Below the pieces are notes generated by a model that was given only the letters and a program-made list of their open reading frames with translations, was not told where the DNA came from and searched no databases. Of a DNA stretch of 64,000 nucleotides, positions 33,334-42,468 are shown piece by piece. The translations under genes and the position numbers were made by a program. The number at the start of each line of letters is the position of its first letter. The stretch's first letter is position 1. The DNA is from Massilia sp. erpn (GTDB taxonomy: Bacteria; Pseudomonadota; Gammaproteobacteria; Burkholderiales; Burkholderiaceae_D), in contig NZ_CP053748.1 of assembly GCF_024400215.1 (NCBI RefSeq), forward strand, positions 62,001 to 126,000, in the 5' to 3' direction.

Positions 33334-34400
33334 TGCGGTTTAAATCCCAGTTCAGCGTACATTTTTTCCATGCGCGGCAAGACCGCTTCCGTGGCAAACA
33401 GGGCCGCCACCTTGCGGCGGCCGGCCGCGCCCATGGCTTGCGCCAGCGCATCGTCTTGCAACAAGCGCGACAGCCGCTCGGCCAAGGCCGCGACATCGCC
33501 GGGCGGCACCAGGAAGCCTTCGACGCCCTCGGCAATGGCATCGGGAATGCCGCCCACCGGCGTGCTGACCACCGGCAGGCCATAGGCCATGGCTTCCAGT
33601 ATGCTCATGGGCAGGCCTTCGTTATAGGAGGGCAGCACAAACACCCGCGCCTGTGCCAGCTGCGCCACCTTATCCTGGCCGCTGACCCAGCCCAGCAACT
33701 GCAACTGGTCATCCAGCTGCAGTTCCGCGGCACGCGCCGCCACCGCGTCGAGTTCACCATCACCGCCCAGGCGCAGCTCCAGCGCCGGCTGCTGCGGCGC
33801 CAAGGCGGCCGCCGCCTGCAGCAAATCATAACTGCCCTTGCCGCGGCACAGCCGGCCCAGCGCCAGCACGGCTGCCGGGCGCCGTTGTTCCCACGCCGGC
33901 AGCACCGCCGGCATCAGCACCGGGTTGTATATCACCTCGATGTGGTGGTTGCGGCTGATGCTTTGCACCCACTGCTTCCAGCCATGGGACAGCACCACGA
34001 CCCGGCTGACGCGGTCATAAATGAAACGGATCGCGGCACGCCGCCACGGCCCGCATTCGCGTCCATAGAAAACGGCAAATTCGCCGCCATGCAAATGCAG
34101 CACCGACGGGATGCGGAACAAAAAGGCCAGCAAAAAAAAGCCCGCCTTGCGCCAGAAGCTGGCGCGCGAGGCCACATGCGCGTGCAGCAAGCCCACGCGC
34201 CCGGTCAGCAGCATGCCGAAAAAATCCAGGTAGGCGCGCAGCATGACGCCCAATTTGGCCCATTTGCTGCCGTCGCGGTGCGTGGCCAGGTAGCGGATCC
34301 CATAGCGGCGCATCAGACCGGCCTCTTCATAAACCCGCATCACGGCCGCGATGCCGCCCGGCGTATCGAGCCCGGTACCGAGCATGATTATCTTCTTCAT
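33330..34400 (-). CDS. GT4-family glycosyltransferase
   Basis: A 356-residue GT4 enzyme. It starts Met-Leu-Gly-Thr-Gly-Leu-Asp-Thr-Pro-Gly-Gly-Ile (acceptor side) and has His-Leu-His-Gly-Gly-Glu-Phe. The donor half shows Ala-Leu-Gly-Arg-Leu-Cys-Arg-Gly-Lys-Gly and the Glu-x7-Glu motif in Tyr-Asn-Glu-Gly-Leu-Pro-Met-Ser-Ile-Leu-Glu, followed by Gly-Leu-Pro-Val-Val-Ser-Thr-Pro-Val-Gly-Gly-Ile-Pro. Donor and linkage cannot be read. GGAAAGGAAAAG precedes the ATG. It is translationally coupled to the heparinase-like gene. Confidence 0.92.
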   Translation of the reverse strand: MKKIIMLGTGLDTPGGIAAVMRVYEEAGLMRRYGIRYLATHRDGSKWAKLGVMLRAYLDFFGMLLTGRVGLLHAHVASRASFWRKAGFFLLAFLFRIPSVLHLHGGEFAVFYGRECGPWRRAAIRFIYDRVSRVVVLSHGWKQWVQSISRNHHIEVIYNPVLMPAVLPAWEQRRPAAVLALGRLCRGKGSYDLLQAAAALAPQQPALELRLGGDGELDAVAARAAELQLDDQLQLLGWVSGQDKVAQLAQARVFVLPSYNEGLPMSILEAMAYGLPVVSTPVGGIPDAIAEGVEGFLVPPGDVAALAERLSRLLQDDALAQAMGAAGRRKVAALFATEAVLPRMEKMYAELGFKPQ

Positions 34401-34460
34401 CTTTTCCTTTCCCTGGTCCGGCCGCCACGCGGCCCGTCCCTGCTTGCTACAGCCTGCTGC

Positions 34461-35786
34461 TTATGCCTGCCCGCCCGATGGCGCGGCCGGCAGCGCAATA
34501 ATCGGCATGAATTTGCCGGCTGCCGTGCGCGGAATCAGCGGCACTTGTTCGATCCGGTAATGCATATCCGTGGAGATGCGTTCGCGCGCGCGCTGGATCA
34601 GCATGGCGCCGTCCTGCGCCGAGAACCCGGCCTCGGCCACCACGCGCAGGCAGAGCGCGTCCGGCGTCTCCTGCACAAACTGCACCTCGATCAGGTGCGG
34701 CACGCCGCGCGGGATATGGTTGACCAGGCTGACCTTGCGGCCGTCCGGCGTCAGCAGGTAGGCGGCCGTGCGGCCGGCGATGGCCTTGATCGAGCGGAAG
34801 GCCGAACCGCAAGGGCAGGCATCGTCGTGCAAGAGCACGCGGTCGCCGGTGCGGTAGCGGATCAAGGGCATCAGATGGTTGAAGAACGAGGTGCCGATCA
34901 CCTCATGCTCGCCATTTTCCACGGGCAGCAATTCAACCCAGGAATAGTCTTCCTGTACATGGTAACGCCCATGGCGGCAATGGGCGATGGCCGCCACCCG
35001 CTCGGCCTGGCCATACCAGTCGCGCACATGGGTGGCGAACTGGCGCTCCACCAGCTCGCGCTGGTAATCGAACAATTGCTCGGACGAGGTGAAGACCGCC
35101 CCAAACTGCAGTTCCCGGCCGCTGCGGGCCGCATAGTCGGCCAGCACATAGGCGGTGGAAGGATAGGCGTACAAATCATACGCCTGGTAGGCGGTCAGCT
35201 TGTCCAGCATGCGGCCCATGGCCGCATCGCTCAGATGAAAGGCCGACAGCAGCAGCTCGCGCTGAAAGCGGTTATACACCCACAGCCGCTGCGAGGCGAC
35301 GTCGGCGATCAGGTCGGCGCGCACGGTGGCGCGGCGCGAATCGAGCTGCTTGCCGTGCGACAGCCAGAAGCGCCATAAAAAGGCGTTTTCCGCATTGACG
35401 GAATGGCTGTCGCGGCTCAGCGTCAGCGGCGTGCCGGTGCTGCCGCTGGTCTGGGCGCGAAACTTCAGGCCGCGATGGCGCTCGTGCAAAAATTGCGCGG
35501 GATCGGCGCGGATGGCGCTTTTTTCCGTAATGGGCAACTGGCGCAGATCGGCCGGGCTGTGCAGCTGGTCCGGGTGCACGCCATGTTGCTGGAACAGCTG
35601 CCGGTAGTACGGCACATTCCGGTAGGCCGAGGCCAGGGTCCGCTGCAGATGCTGCCATTGCCAGTCGGCCAGCTGCGCGCCGCCCAGCTGGCCGGAAGCC
35701 TGGAACTGGCTCAGCATGGCGCGAAAGCGCGGCCCCGTCCTTAATTTGGCCTTGAGGAAGTTGCGGATTTCAAATGACAAACTCAT
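34461..35786 (-). CDS. PaaK/CapK-like adenylate-forming enzyme
   Basis: A 441-residue member of the phenylacetate-CoA ligase-like (CapK) group common in capsule and exopolysaccharide loci. The AMP-binding P-loop reads Thr-Ser-Gly-Ser-Thr-Gly-Thr-Pro-Leu, and later segments include Tyr-Gly-Gln-Ala-Glu-Arg and Tyr-Arg-Thr-Gly-Asp-Arg. These proteins are thought to activate an acid for polymer decoration, but their substrate is not established. The start at 35786 is taken because residues upstream are a low-complexity shadow. A terminator lies between this gene and the upstream glycosyltransferase. Confidence 0.85.
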   Translation of the reverse strand: MSLSFEIRNFLKAKLRTGPRFRAMLSQFQASGQLGGAQLADWQWQHLQRTLASAYRNVPYYRQLFQQHGVHPDQLHSPADLRQLPITEKSAIRADPAQFLHERHRGLKFRAQTSGSTGTPLTLSRDSHSVNAENAFLWRFWLSHGKQLDSRRATVRADLIADVASQRLWVYNRFQRELLLSAFHLSDAAMGRMLDKLTAYQAYDLYAYPSTAYVLADYAARSGRELQFGAVFTSSEQLFDYQRELVERQFATHVRDWYGQAERVAAIAHCRHGRYHVQEDYSWVELLPVENGEHEVIGTSFFNHLMPLIRYRTGDRVLLHDDACPCGSAFRSIKAIAGRTAAYLLTPDGRKVSLVNHIPRGVPHLIEVQFVQETPDALCLRVVAEAGFSAQDGAMLIQRARERISTDMHYRIEQVPLIPRTAAGKFMPIIALPAAPSGGQA

Positions 35787-35801
35787 CGACTGATTCCAGT
35801 G

Positions 35802-35846
35802 GAAAAAAAAGAGGCGGCACGCCGCCGGCGGACCGGGCGTGCTGCC
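35802..35846 (-). terminator. Rho-independent terminator inside the glycosyltransferase section
   Basis: GGCGGCACGCC (35813-35823) pairs with GGCGTGCTGCC (35836-35846) with one mismatch; on the minus strand TCTTTTTTTT follows. It lies after the 35896 glycosyltransferase and before the PaaK-like gene, so it should reduce or split downstream transcription. Confidence 0.8.
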
Positions 35847-35895
35847 CTGCAGCATAACATTTTATCAATCAGGGGGACCACACCGCTCGGCCGGC

Positions 35896-37026
35896 TCACG
35901 CCGGCATCAGGCTGTGGTAGACCTGTAATTCCTTCTCGATCCAGGCCTCGGTGCTGTAGTGCGCCACCACATGCGCGCGCGCGCGCGCGGCCTGCGCCAG
36001 ATAGTGCGGGTAGTCGGCCTGGATGCGGCGCACGCCGGCCACAAAGCCCGCCACGTCGCCGGCCGGGAAATAACTGGCGTGCCGCTCCGGCTCGGCCACC
36101 TGGCGGTGGCCCTGGATATCGGACAGCAGCACCGGCACCGCGCAGGCCATGGCTTCGATCACCGCCGCCGGGCAGCCTTCATTGTGCGAGGCTTGCACGT
36201 ACACATCGATCTCCCGGTTCAGCAGGGCCGGAATATCGTCGGCCCGGCCGGCCAGGCGCACATAGGCATCCAACTGCCAGCTGCGCACCAGTTGCGCCAG
36301 CTCGGCCTGCTGCTCGCCATCGCCGATCAGGGTCAGGTGGACGCCACGCTCGCCCTCGGCCACCAATTGCCGCATGCCGGCAACCAGCAAGCCCAGGTTC
36401 TTGACCGGATTCAAGCGCCCCACAAAGCCCAGCCGCAATACCGGCCCCGGCTGACGCGCCCCTTGCGGGCAAAAGCGCTGTACATCGGTGGCATTCGGCG
36501 CCACCACGATGCGCCCGGCCGGCACGCCATACTCGACCAGCAAATCGCCGATATGCTGGCTGACACAGACCACGCGCTGCATCTGCGCCAGTTCCCACAC
36601 TTTTTTCCGCCGCTTCAGCGCCTGCAACCACGGCGCGCCGCTCGTCAGCGGCGTGGTGCCGATGGTGCGCAGAAAGCGCACCTCGGGCAACTGGCGGGCC
36701 AGCAGGTTCAGCAGCCGGGCGCCCGGATCGAAATACAGGTGCACGATATCGTAGCGGCCCTGGCGGATCAGCGCATGGGCGCGGCGCAGGTAGGCGGCCA
36801 TGGCGCGCGGCTGGCGCCAGCCGAAGCGGGCCGGCAAGTCGAAGTGCAGCGCCACGCCGGGGGCAAAGGCGCGCGCCGCCGCCACCGCTTCGGGCCGCTT
36901 CACGCCATCGAAGACGATTTCCAGTTCGTGCCCCAGCTGCCGCAAGGCGAGCGCCTGCGACAACACCATCCGTTCCAGCGTACTGCAATTATTGATGGGA
37001 TAGCCCATGAAACGAAGAATGCGCAT
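35896..37026 (-). CDS. GT4-family glycosyltransferase
   Basis: A 376-residue GT4 enzyme starting Met-Arg-Ile-Leu-Arg-Phe-Met-Gly-Tyr-Pro-Ile-Asn. The C-terminal donor domain carries Gly-Phe-Val-Gly-Arg-Leu-Asn-Pro-Val-Lys-Asn, an Ala-Ser-His-Asn-Glu-Gly-Cys-Pro-Ala-Ala-Val-Ile-Glu segment (the Glu-x7-Glu motif) and Ala-Val-Pro-Val-Leu-Leu-Ser-Asp. Such enzymes add one sugar to the lipid-linked repeat unit on the cytoplasmic face. It is flanked on both sides by terminator-like hairpins, unlike the tightly overlapping genes elsewhere in the locus. Confidence 0.9.
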   Translation of the reverse strand: MRILRFMGYPINNCSTLERMVLSQALALRQLGHELEIVFDGVKRPEAVAAARAFAPGVALHFDLPARFGWRQPRAMAAYLRRAHALIRQGRYDIVHLYFDPGARLLNLLARQLPEVRFLRTIGTTPLTSGAPWLQALKRRKKVWELAQMQRVVCVSQHIGDLLVEYGVPAGRIVVAPNATDVQRFCPQGARQPGPVLRLGFVGRLNPVKNLGLLVAGMRQLVAEGERGVHLTLIGDGEQQAELAQLVRSWQLDAYVRLAGRADDIPALLNREIDVYVQASHNEGCPAAVIEAMACAVPVLLSDIQGHRQVAEPERHASYFPAGDVAGFVAGVRRIQADYPHYLAQAARARAHVVAHYSTEAWIEKELQVYHSLMPA

Positions 37027-37055
37027 TGCTCCGGCACCTAAAACGTAAGACTGTC

Positions 37056-37091
37056 AGAAAAAGACGCGGCGGCCCGCGGCGGGCGGCCGCC
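37056..37091 (-). terminator. Rho-independent terminator between two glycosyltransferase genes
   Basis: GGCGGCC (37068-37074) pairs with GGCCGCC (37085-37091) and is followed on the minus strand by GTCTTTTTCTG. It begins just past the stop of the gene at 37097. Confidence 0.65.
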
Positions 37092-37096
37092 CGGGA

Positions 37097-38323
37097 TCAG
37101 CGCGCCAGCTCGAAATAGCGGCGCGCCGTCCGTTCACCCAGGACGCGATAGCTGCGCTGGGCCTCAATATAGGCCGGACCGGCTGCGGCGCGCCGGGCCG
37201 CGCCCTCGCGGTCGGCCAGGATGGCGCAGGCCGCCGCCGCCAGGTCGTCGGCCGAACTGCCGGTCAGCCAGCCTGCGGCCGACGCGCGCAGCACCAGTTC
37301 CTGGTCCGGATTGTCATTGCCCAGGCAAGGCAGGGCCAGCGCCAGGTACTCCAGCAGCTTGGTCGGGGAATTGGTGTCGAGCAGCTCGCTGCGCGGGAAA
37401 TACGAGATGGCCGCGTCGGCGCCCACCAGCAACTGCCACGCCTCGGCGGCCGGCAGCCAGCCCGTGACGCGCACCGCGTCGCCCAGGCCCTGCGCGCGCG
37501 CATGCGCCAGCAACTGTTCCACATCGGCGCGATTGGGCGCATCGCCGATCAACAGCAGGCGGGCGTCCGGCACGCTGCGGCGCACGATCGCCAGCGCGTC
37601 GACCACCCGGTTCAGATCGCGCATGCGGTCCAGGGTGCCCAGGTATGCCAGCAGCGGGCCGCTTTCCCAGCCCGGCAGGCGGCGCGGCTGCGGCCGTGCC
37701 GCCAGCGCCTCCATGTCCACCGCCATCGGCACCGCCGTCATGCGCGCGCGCGGCACGCCCTGGCGGTGCAGCAGTTCCAGCATGGCATCGCTCTGCACAA
37801 ACACATGGTCGGCGTGCGCCAGCACGACCCGGTGCAGCAGGCGGTATTCCAGCAAGCCCTTGGCCAGCACCAGGCGGTCGCGCAGGCCGCCGCCGGCGGC
37901 CAGCCGCGCACGGGCGCGCTCGATGCGCGCTTCGCTCATCAAAAACGACATCCAGTAGACAAACGGGCGGCCCTTGAGCCGCGCCGCGAGCAGGCCGAAC
38001 AGGCCGACCGTCACCATATCGCGCACCTGGATCAGATCGCAGTCGGCGCGCCGCGCGCCAAACAGGCTACGCAGGCATAACAGGAAAAAACCGAGGTCGC
38101 GGCGCCAGCGCGCGACCGCATACGCCGGCCGGCGCGCCGAGGCGAAACTGTGTTCGCCCAACTCGGCCGGCGAGGCGCTGCCGACCAGATGGCAGCTCAC
38201 GCCGTAGCGCGGCAGGTATTTACCGAACAGCGCCGTGACGTCGGCGCGAAAACTGGGCAGGGACTCGGGGACCAACTGCAGGATACGAAGGCGGCGCCCG
38301 TGGGCGCCGTCGGCTGGGTTCAT
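37097..38323 (-). CDS. GT4-family glycosyltransferase
   Basis: About 408 residues. The N-terminal half starts Arg-Ile-Leu-Gln-Leu-Val-Pro-Glu-Ser-Leu-Pro-Ser-Phe and carries a Gln-Val-Arg-Asp-Met-Val segment. The donor half shows Tyr-Leu-Gly-Thr-Leu-Asp-Arg-Met-Arg and Asn-Ser-Pro-Thr-Lys-Leu-Leu-Glu-Tyr-Leu-Ala-Leu-Ala-Leu-Pro, a GT4-like motif. The start at 38323 is chosen because the longer frame is AT-rich and not conserved-looking, but no strong ribosome-binding site is visible. TTTACC and TACAAT with an 18-base spacer just upstream could be its own promoter. Confidence 0.83.
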   Translation of the reverse strand: MNPADGAHGRRLRILQLVPESLPSFRADVTALFGKYLPRYGVSCHLVGSASPAELGEHSFASARRPAYAVARWRRDLGFFLLCLRSLFGARRADCDLIQVRDMVTVGLFGLLAARLKGRPFVYWMSFLMSEARIERARARLAAGGGLRDRLVLAKGLLEYRLLHRVVLAHADHVFVQSDAMLELLHRQGVPRARMTAVPMAVDMEALAARPQPRRLPGWESGPLLAYLGTLDRMRDLNRVVDALAIVRRSVPDARLLLIGDAPNRADVEQLLAHARAQGLGDAVRVTGWLPAAEAWQLLVGADAAISYFPRSELLDTNSPTKLLEYLALALPCLGNDNPDQELVLRASAAGWLTGSSADDLAAAACAILADREGAARRAAAGPAYIEAQRSYRVLGERTARRYFELAR

Positions 38324-38368
38324 GATGTTTTTGCAAAAATGAAAGAATTGGGCCGCATTGTAGCAAAA

Positions 38369-38399
38369 GGATGATTGCTTGGTAAAAAACAATCATCCT
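38369..38399 (-). terminator. Hairpin after the DUF4962-like lyase gene, weak terminator
   Basis: A perfect 10-bp stem (38369-38378 with 38390-38399) lies 20 bases past the stop at 38419. Only four T residues follow on the minus strand, so termination may be partial. Confidence 0.5.
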
Positions 38400-38418
38400 A
38401 GCGTGCGCCCCTCCCCTT

Positions 38419-40668
38419 TTATTTGGCAATCACGATCGACTGGCTGCCCACCTGCAAGGTCCAGCCGGTGGCGGTGGCCGTCAGCTTGGTGCTGGGGTGC
38501 CGGCAACCCACATCCAGCAGCACCAGGAATTCGCCGCTGCTGGCCGCCGGCAGGACGAAGGCGGCATGGTCTTCCACCGTGCCGGCCTTGGGCGCGGGAC
38601 CCGTGCGCTTCTCATAGCTGACGGCGGCGCTGCCCAGCGAACGGACACACACTTGCTGGTCCACGTTTTTCACCACATATTGCCCATTCTCGGCCACGAT
38701 GGGCACCGGGGCATGGAAGTTCCATTCAAACTTGTGGGCGGCCGGCGCGCTCAGCTTGTCGCGCACCACAAAGGCGTTTTCATTGCGCAAATACCAGAGC
38801 TGGCGCTTCGCCGTACTCAGCACCGGACCATAGGCACTCAAGGCATCGCCTTCGGCATAGTCGAGGGCGGCCGTGGTGGAAAACGCCGTGATGCGGCCGT
38901 TGCGCGTCAGGTTTTCGGTATTGCCCGTGATCAGCTGCCCGACACCGCCATCGAAGGTGATGCCATTGTGCGCCTTGGTCTGGCGGTACCAGCTGGCGCC
39001 GAACGGCGAGCCGTAATAATCCTCATAGCCGGTCTCGATCAGCAGCTTGCGGCCGCCGCTGACCAGCACAAAACTGTTCTGGTCGCCGTGGCTGTGGTTA
39101 TACGCGCCGTACGGGCTGGACTTGAAATACATGGAGGTGCGCGCGCGGTCGCCGATATCGCTGTGCATGGCCACCCAGCCAATGCTGGGGAACAGGGCCG
39201 AATTGGCCGGCTTGGCCATGCCCGTGGCCGCCGCAACCGGCAGCGGATACGGTGCCTGCAGCAGCACCAGCCAGTCTTCCTCGCCGACGATATTGTTGGC
39301 ATACCAGGCCGCCAGCGGCGAGGTGAAGCGCGAGGCGAACGCCTTCATCACGCGGAACTCCGGCACCAGCTCGTGTTCGTCGCCAAACACATTCATCGGC
39401 ACGCCCGGCGGCAGGAAATACGCCATGAATTTGAGGAAGCCGGCGGACCAGGGCTTGGAGAAGAAATTCACGCCGGTAGCCTGGGTCATCGGCTGCCACA
39501 GTTGCAGCGCGATTTCCGCGGCATAGGTGGCATAGGCGGTGCCGTTGGCATAGCCGCCTTCCGGGCCGCTCCAGGCGTAGATGCTGTGCGCGTAGGAGCG
39601 GAAGGCGAAGCGGAACCAGGTCTGGGCGTCCGGAATGTCGCCCAGGGCCAGGGTGGCGATCACGGCCAGGTAGCCCAGGTTGTTGCCGCCATGCGAGTCG
39701 AAGGGATACTGGTCGAGGCGGCCGTCATTGCCGCCCAGGTCGGCGTACATATCGTTGGTGCGCACCTTGACCACGTTCAGCCAGCGGGCGCGGCGGCCCG
39801 GATCGGCGCTGGTGTTGACCTCGTTCCACAGCAGGTCGGCGCCCTTGACCAGGGCCAGCGCAATCTGGCGGCTGGCCTGGTCCTGGTTGACATAGCCGGT
39901 GGCGCCGGTCACGTTGAGGTTGGCCAGGGTGTCGCCGCGCAGCAGGGCTTCATCCAGGAACTGGCGCTCCTTGGTCAGGCGGTACAGCAGCGCGGCCGCT
40001 TCCAGCTGGCGCGCCGTGGTGCTCAGGCGCTGCCCCATCTTGGTCGACTGCGTGGTCTTGGCCGCGCTGTTGACATTCAGCGGGAAGATCTCGAATTCGC
40101 TGTCGAGCACCGGCGTCAGCACGCCCTTGCGCCACAAGACTTCGCCGCGCAGCGCGGTATACGCCGCATTGCGCTCGGTTTTCTGGCCGGCGCTCCATTC
40201 GCTCAACAACGGGAAAGGCTGGGGCAGCAAGCGCGGCCGGGAGCGCTTGGTGACCTGCTGCGTCAGGGTGCTTTCCTCGGGCACCTCGAAGCGCTGCTCG
40301 AGCGCCGTGGCCGAGGCGATCACGAAACTGCGCGGGGTGGACCACTCGGCCACCGTGGAGGGCCGCACGCGCCAGGAATACGTGCCGGCCGGCAGCGCCT
40401 TGCTCGGCAAATACCAGTTGCGCGTCACCGTCGCCACCGGCAGCACGCCGCTGGGGCCGGTGATTTCGACGGTATAGGTGGCCGGCTTCGAGGGGTGACG
40501 GGCCCAGCTGAAACCGGGCGGATTCTGCGCCTGCACCTGCATATTGGCGGGCGCCGGCCGCACCACGGCCGGATCAGTCGACTGCGCCCAGTCAGCCTGG
40601 CAGGGGCCAGCCAGCGCCAGCAGGACCAGCAGGCAGACGCCGCCGGCCCGAAATGGAGAGAACATCAT
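38419..40668 (-). CDS. Exported DUF4962/heparinase II-III-like polysaccharide lyase
   Basis: About 749 residues with a signal peptide (about 1-25, ending Cys-Gln-Ala-Asp). A fibronectin-like N-terminal part (about 40-110) is followed by an alpha/alpha toroid with Asp-Ser-His-Gly-Gly-Asn-Asn-Leu-Gly-Tyr. The C-terminal beta region has Asn-His-Ser-His-Gly-Asp-Gln-Asn-Ser-Phe-Val and Lys-Ala-His-Asn-Gly-Ile-Thr. This is the DUF4962/heparinase layout, so it probably cuts a uronic-acid polymer in the periplasm or outside. The ATG at 40668 has GGGAG upstream. It is separated from the flippase gene by about 240 bases that hold a promoter. Confidence 0.85.
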   Translation of the reverse strand: MMFSPFRAGGVCLLVLLALAGPCQADWAQSTDPAVVRPAPANMQVQAQNPPGFSWARHPSKPATYTVEITGPSGVLPVATVTRNWYLPSKALPAGTYSWRVRPSTVAEWSTPRSFVIASATALEQRFEVPEESTLTQQVTKRSRPRLLPQPFPLLSEWSAGQKTERNAAYTALRGEVLWRKGVLTPVLDSEFEIFPLNVNSAAKTTQSTKMGQRLSTTARQLEAAALLYRLTKERQFLDEALLRGDTLANLNVTGATGYVNQDQASRQIALALVKGADLLWNEVNTSADPGRRARWLNVVKVRTNDMYADLGGNDGRLDQYPFDSHGGNNLGYLAVIATLALGDIPDAQTWFRFAFRSYAHSIYAWSGPEGGYANGTAYATYAAEIALQLWQPMTQATGVNFFSKPWSAGFLKFMAYFLPPGVPMNVFGDEHELVPEFRVMKAFASRFTSPLAAWYANNIVGEEDWLVLLQAPYPLPVAAATGMAKPANSALFPSIGWVAMHSDIGDRARTSMYFKSSPYGAYNHSHGDQNSFVLVSGGRKLLIETGYEDYYGSPFGASWYRQTKAHNGITFDGGVGQLITGNTENLTRNGRITAFSTTAALDYAEGDALSAYGPVLSTAKRQLWYLRNENAFVVRDKLSAPAAHKFEWNFHAPVPIVAENGQYVVKNVDQQVCVRSLGSAAVSYEKRTGPAPKAGTVEDHAAFVLPAASSGEFLVLLDVGCRHPSTKLTATATGWTLQVGSQSIVIAK

Positions 40669-40826
40669 AGAGGGCTCCCAAAAAAAATGAAAACGATGCA
40701 ACACAGGCCGGCGCGACCTGTACCATTCTTACGTTGGTCCATTTTTTTTCCGAGATAAACGCCGGGTGCCGCCCTGCCTCGAACGGCAGTGTGGGCGGAA
40801 TCTGCTTCCAAACTTCCACTCCCAGT

Positions 40827-40857
40827 ACTATACATGAAGTGATTTGAAGATTGTTAA
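40827..40857 (-). promoter_or_regulatory. Candidate sigma-70 promoter of the DUF4962-like lyase
   Basis: TTAACA (40852-40857) and TATAGT (40827-40832) with a 19-base spacer lie in an AT-rich gap after the flippase gene. The start codon is about 150 bases downstream. The gap 40669-40907 holds nothing else recognisable. Confidence 0.5.
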
Positions 40858-40907
40858 ATTTAGGAAACTTTAACTGACGTACGGAACTTTTTTTATGGAT
40901 GGCGGCG

Positions 40908-42458
40908 CTAGGCCGACACCCAGCGCAGCAGGCGCGCCAGGCGCGGCGAGATGGCCGCCACCTGCTCGAGTTCACGCGGGTCAAACAAGCCCATGGCGCG
41001 CGCCAGCCCGGCAAATACCACGCTTGCCATCATAACTGATAGCACCAGGGCGGGGAGCGCGGATGAATACCAGAGTATCGCCCGCGCAACTGCGATGCCG
41101 CCCAGCAAAGGCGGCGCCAGCCGCCAGAGCTGTTCCAGCCCCAGCCCGCCCTGCAGGAAGGGTTCGCCGCTGACCCAGCGCAGCCAGGCAAACACCATCC
41201 CATACGGCAGCACGGCCACCAGCAGCAGCGCGGCCGGGCTGCGCGCCGCCGCCGCCGCCGCCACCCCCAGGTAGCACAGCAGGGAGACATACAACCACAC
41301 CTTGTTGTGATAGGCGAGGCGGCCGATCGGGTTCAACCCCATCCACAGCGATTCGCCCAGCGTCATGGCGCCCAGCTGCAGCAGGATCAGCACTGCCAGC
41401 ATGGTTTCGCCGCCATAGCGCCCATGCGTGACCCAGTCGATCAGCGGCGCGCCGCTGCCGATCAGCAGGCACAGGCCCAAGGCCAGGATCAGGTAATTCA
41501 GGCGCAGCACCAGACGCAGCACCAGGCGGATGCGCTCGTAATCGCGCCGCTGCGCGAAATCGCTGGCCATGGCCGGCTCCAACATGCCTTTCATCAGGAA
41601 CACGGGCATGAACTGGTAAGCGCGGTCGGACAGGGCCTGGAAAAAGCCGAAGGCCGCCACCACCAGGGGCGACGCGACCGCGCCGACGATCAGGCGCAGC
41701 AGGGCGCCGCGGAAAGGCAGGCCCACCATATAGGTGAGCTGCGTGCTCAGGCTGTCGCGCACCAGCGCGCGCAGCGAAAAGCCCCACTGCAGCGGCCCGC
41801 CGGCCGGCGGCGCCTGGCGCCGCAAGCCGGCCAATTCGCGCGCCAGCACCACCAGCAAGGCCGCCGCCAGCAGGAATTCCGTCGCCACCATGATGTCGGC
41901 CGCCGTCGCCAGCGCGAAGCCGCCGTGCCAGATGGCGGCCACCACCAGCAGCATGCGCAGGAAGGTGGCGCCCATCAGCAGCATGGCTTGCCGGCCTTGG
42001 CGGCCCAGGCTGTTGGCGTACACGGCAAAACTGTCGGTAAAGCCGGTCGCAAACGAGAAAGCCAGATACTGCCACGGCAGGCGCTGCGTTTCGGCGTACA
42101 GCTGGGCCGGCAAGAGACGCTGCCCGAGCGCCCAGACCAGCAACAGCAGGCCGGCGATGCACAGGCCGCGCACCAGGCTAAAGCCAAGCATCAGGCAGGC
42201 CAGCTCGCGCCAGCGCAGCGCCGCGCGCAAGGGCGGCACCGCCCGGTACACCACGCGGTCCAGGCCAAACAAGGTCAGAAAGACCAGCACGCTGTTGGCG
42301 GCCAGGAACACGGTGAAACTGGCGTAGTCGACCACGGTCAGGCCGCGTACCAGCACGAATTGCCAGGCCAGCGCAATGAAGGCGCTGCCGGCCTTGGCCA
42401 CGGCAAACCACTTGGCCTGGCGCGCCACATGGGCGGCGCCGTAAGGATTCTGCGTCAA
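40908..42458 (-). CDS. Wzx-like oligosaccharide flippase
   Basis: A 516-residue polytopic protein with about 12-14 membrane helices, no soluble domain, and the loose pattern of the MATE/Wzx superfamily. It would flip the undecaprenyl-linked repeat unit to the periplasm for polymerisation. The C-terminus ends Leu-Leu-Arg-Trp-Val-Ser-Ala. It begins 10 bases after the polymerase-like gene. Flippases are poorly conserved, so the call relies on topology and position next to wzy. Confidence 0.82.
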   Translation of the reverse strand: MTQNPYGAAHVARQAKWFAVAKAGSAFIALAWQFVLVRGLTVVDYASFTVFLAANSVLVFLTLFGLDRVVYRAVPPLRAALRWRELACLMLGFSLVRGLCIAGLLLLVWALGQRLLPAQLYAETQRLPWQYLAFSFATGFTDSFAVYANSLGRQGRQAMLLMGATFLRMLLVVAAIWHGGFALATAADIMVATEFLLAAALLVVLARELAGLRRQAPPAGGPLQWGFSLRALVRDSLSTQLTYMVGLPFRGALLRLIVGAVASPLVVAAFGFFQALSDRAYQFMPVFLMKGMLEPAMASDFAQRRDYERIRLVLRLVLRLNYLILALGLCLLIGSGAPLIDWVTHGRYGGETMLAVLILLQLGAMTLGESLWMGLNPIGRLAYHNKVWLYVSLLCYLGVAAAAAARSPAALLLVAVLPYGMVFAWLRWVSGEPFLQGGLGLEQLWRLAPPLLGGIAVARAILWYSSALPALVLSVMMASVVFAGLARAMGLFDPRELEQVAAISPRLARLLRWVSA

Positions 42459-42468
42459 AGTGCGGCCC

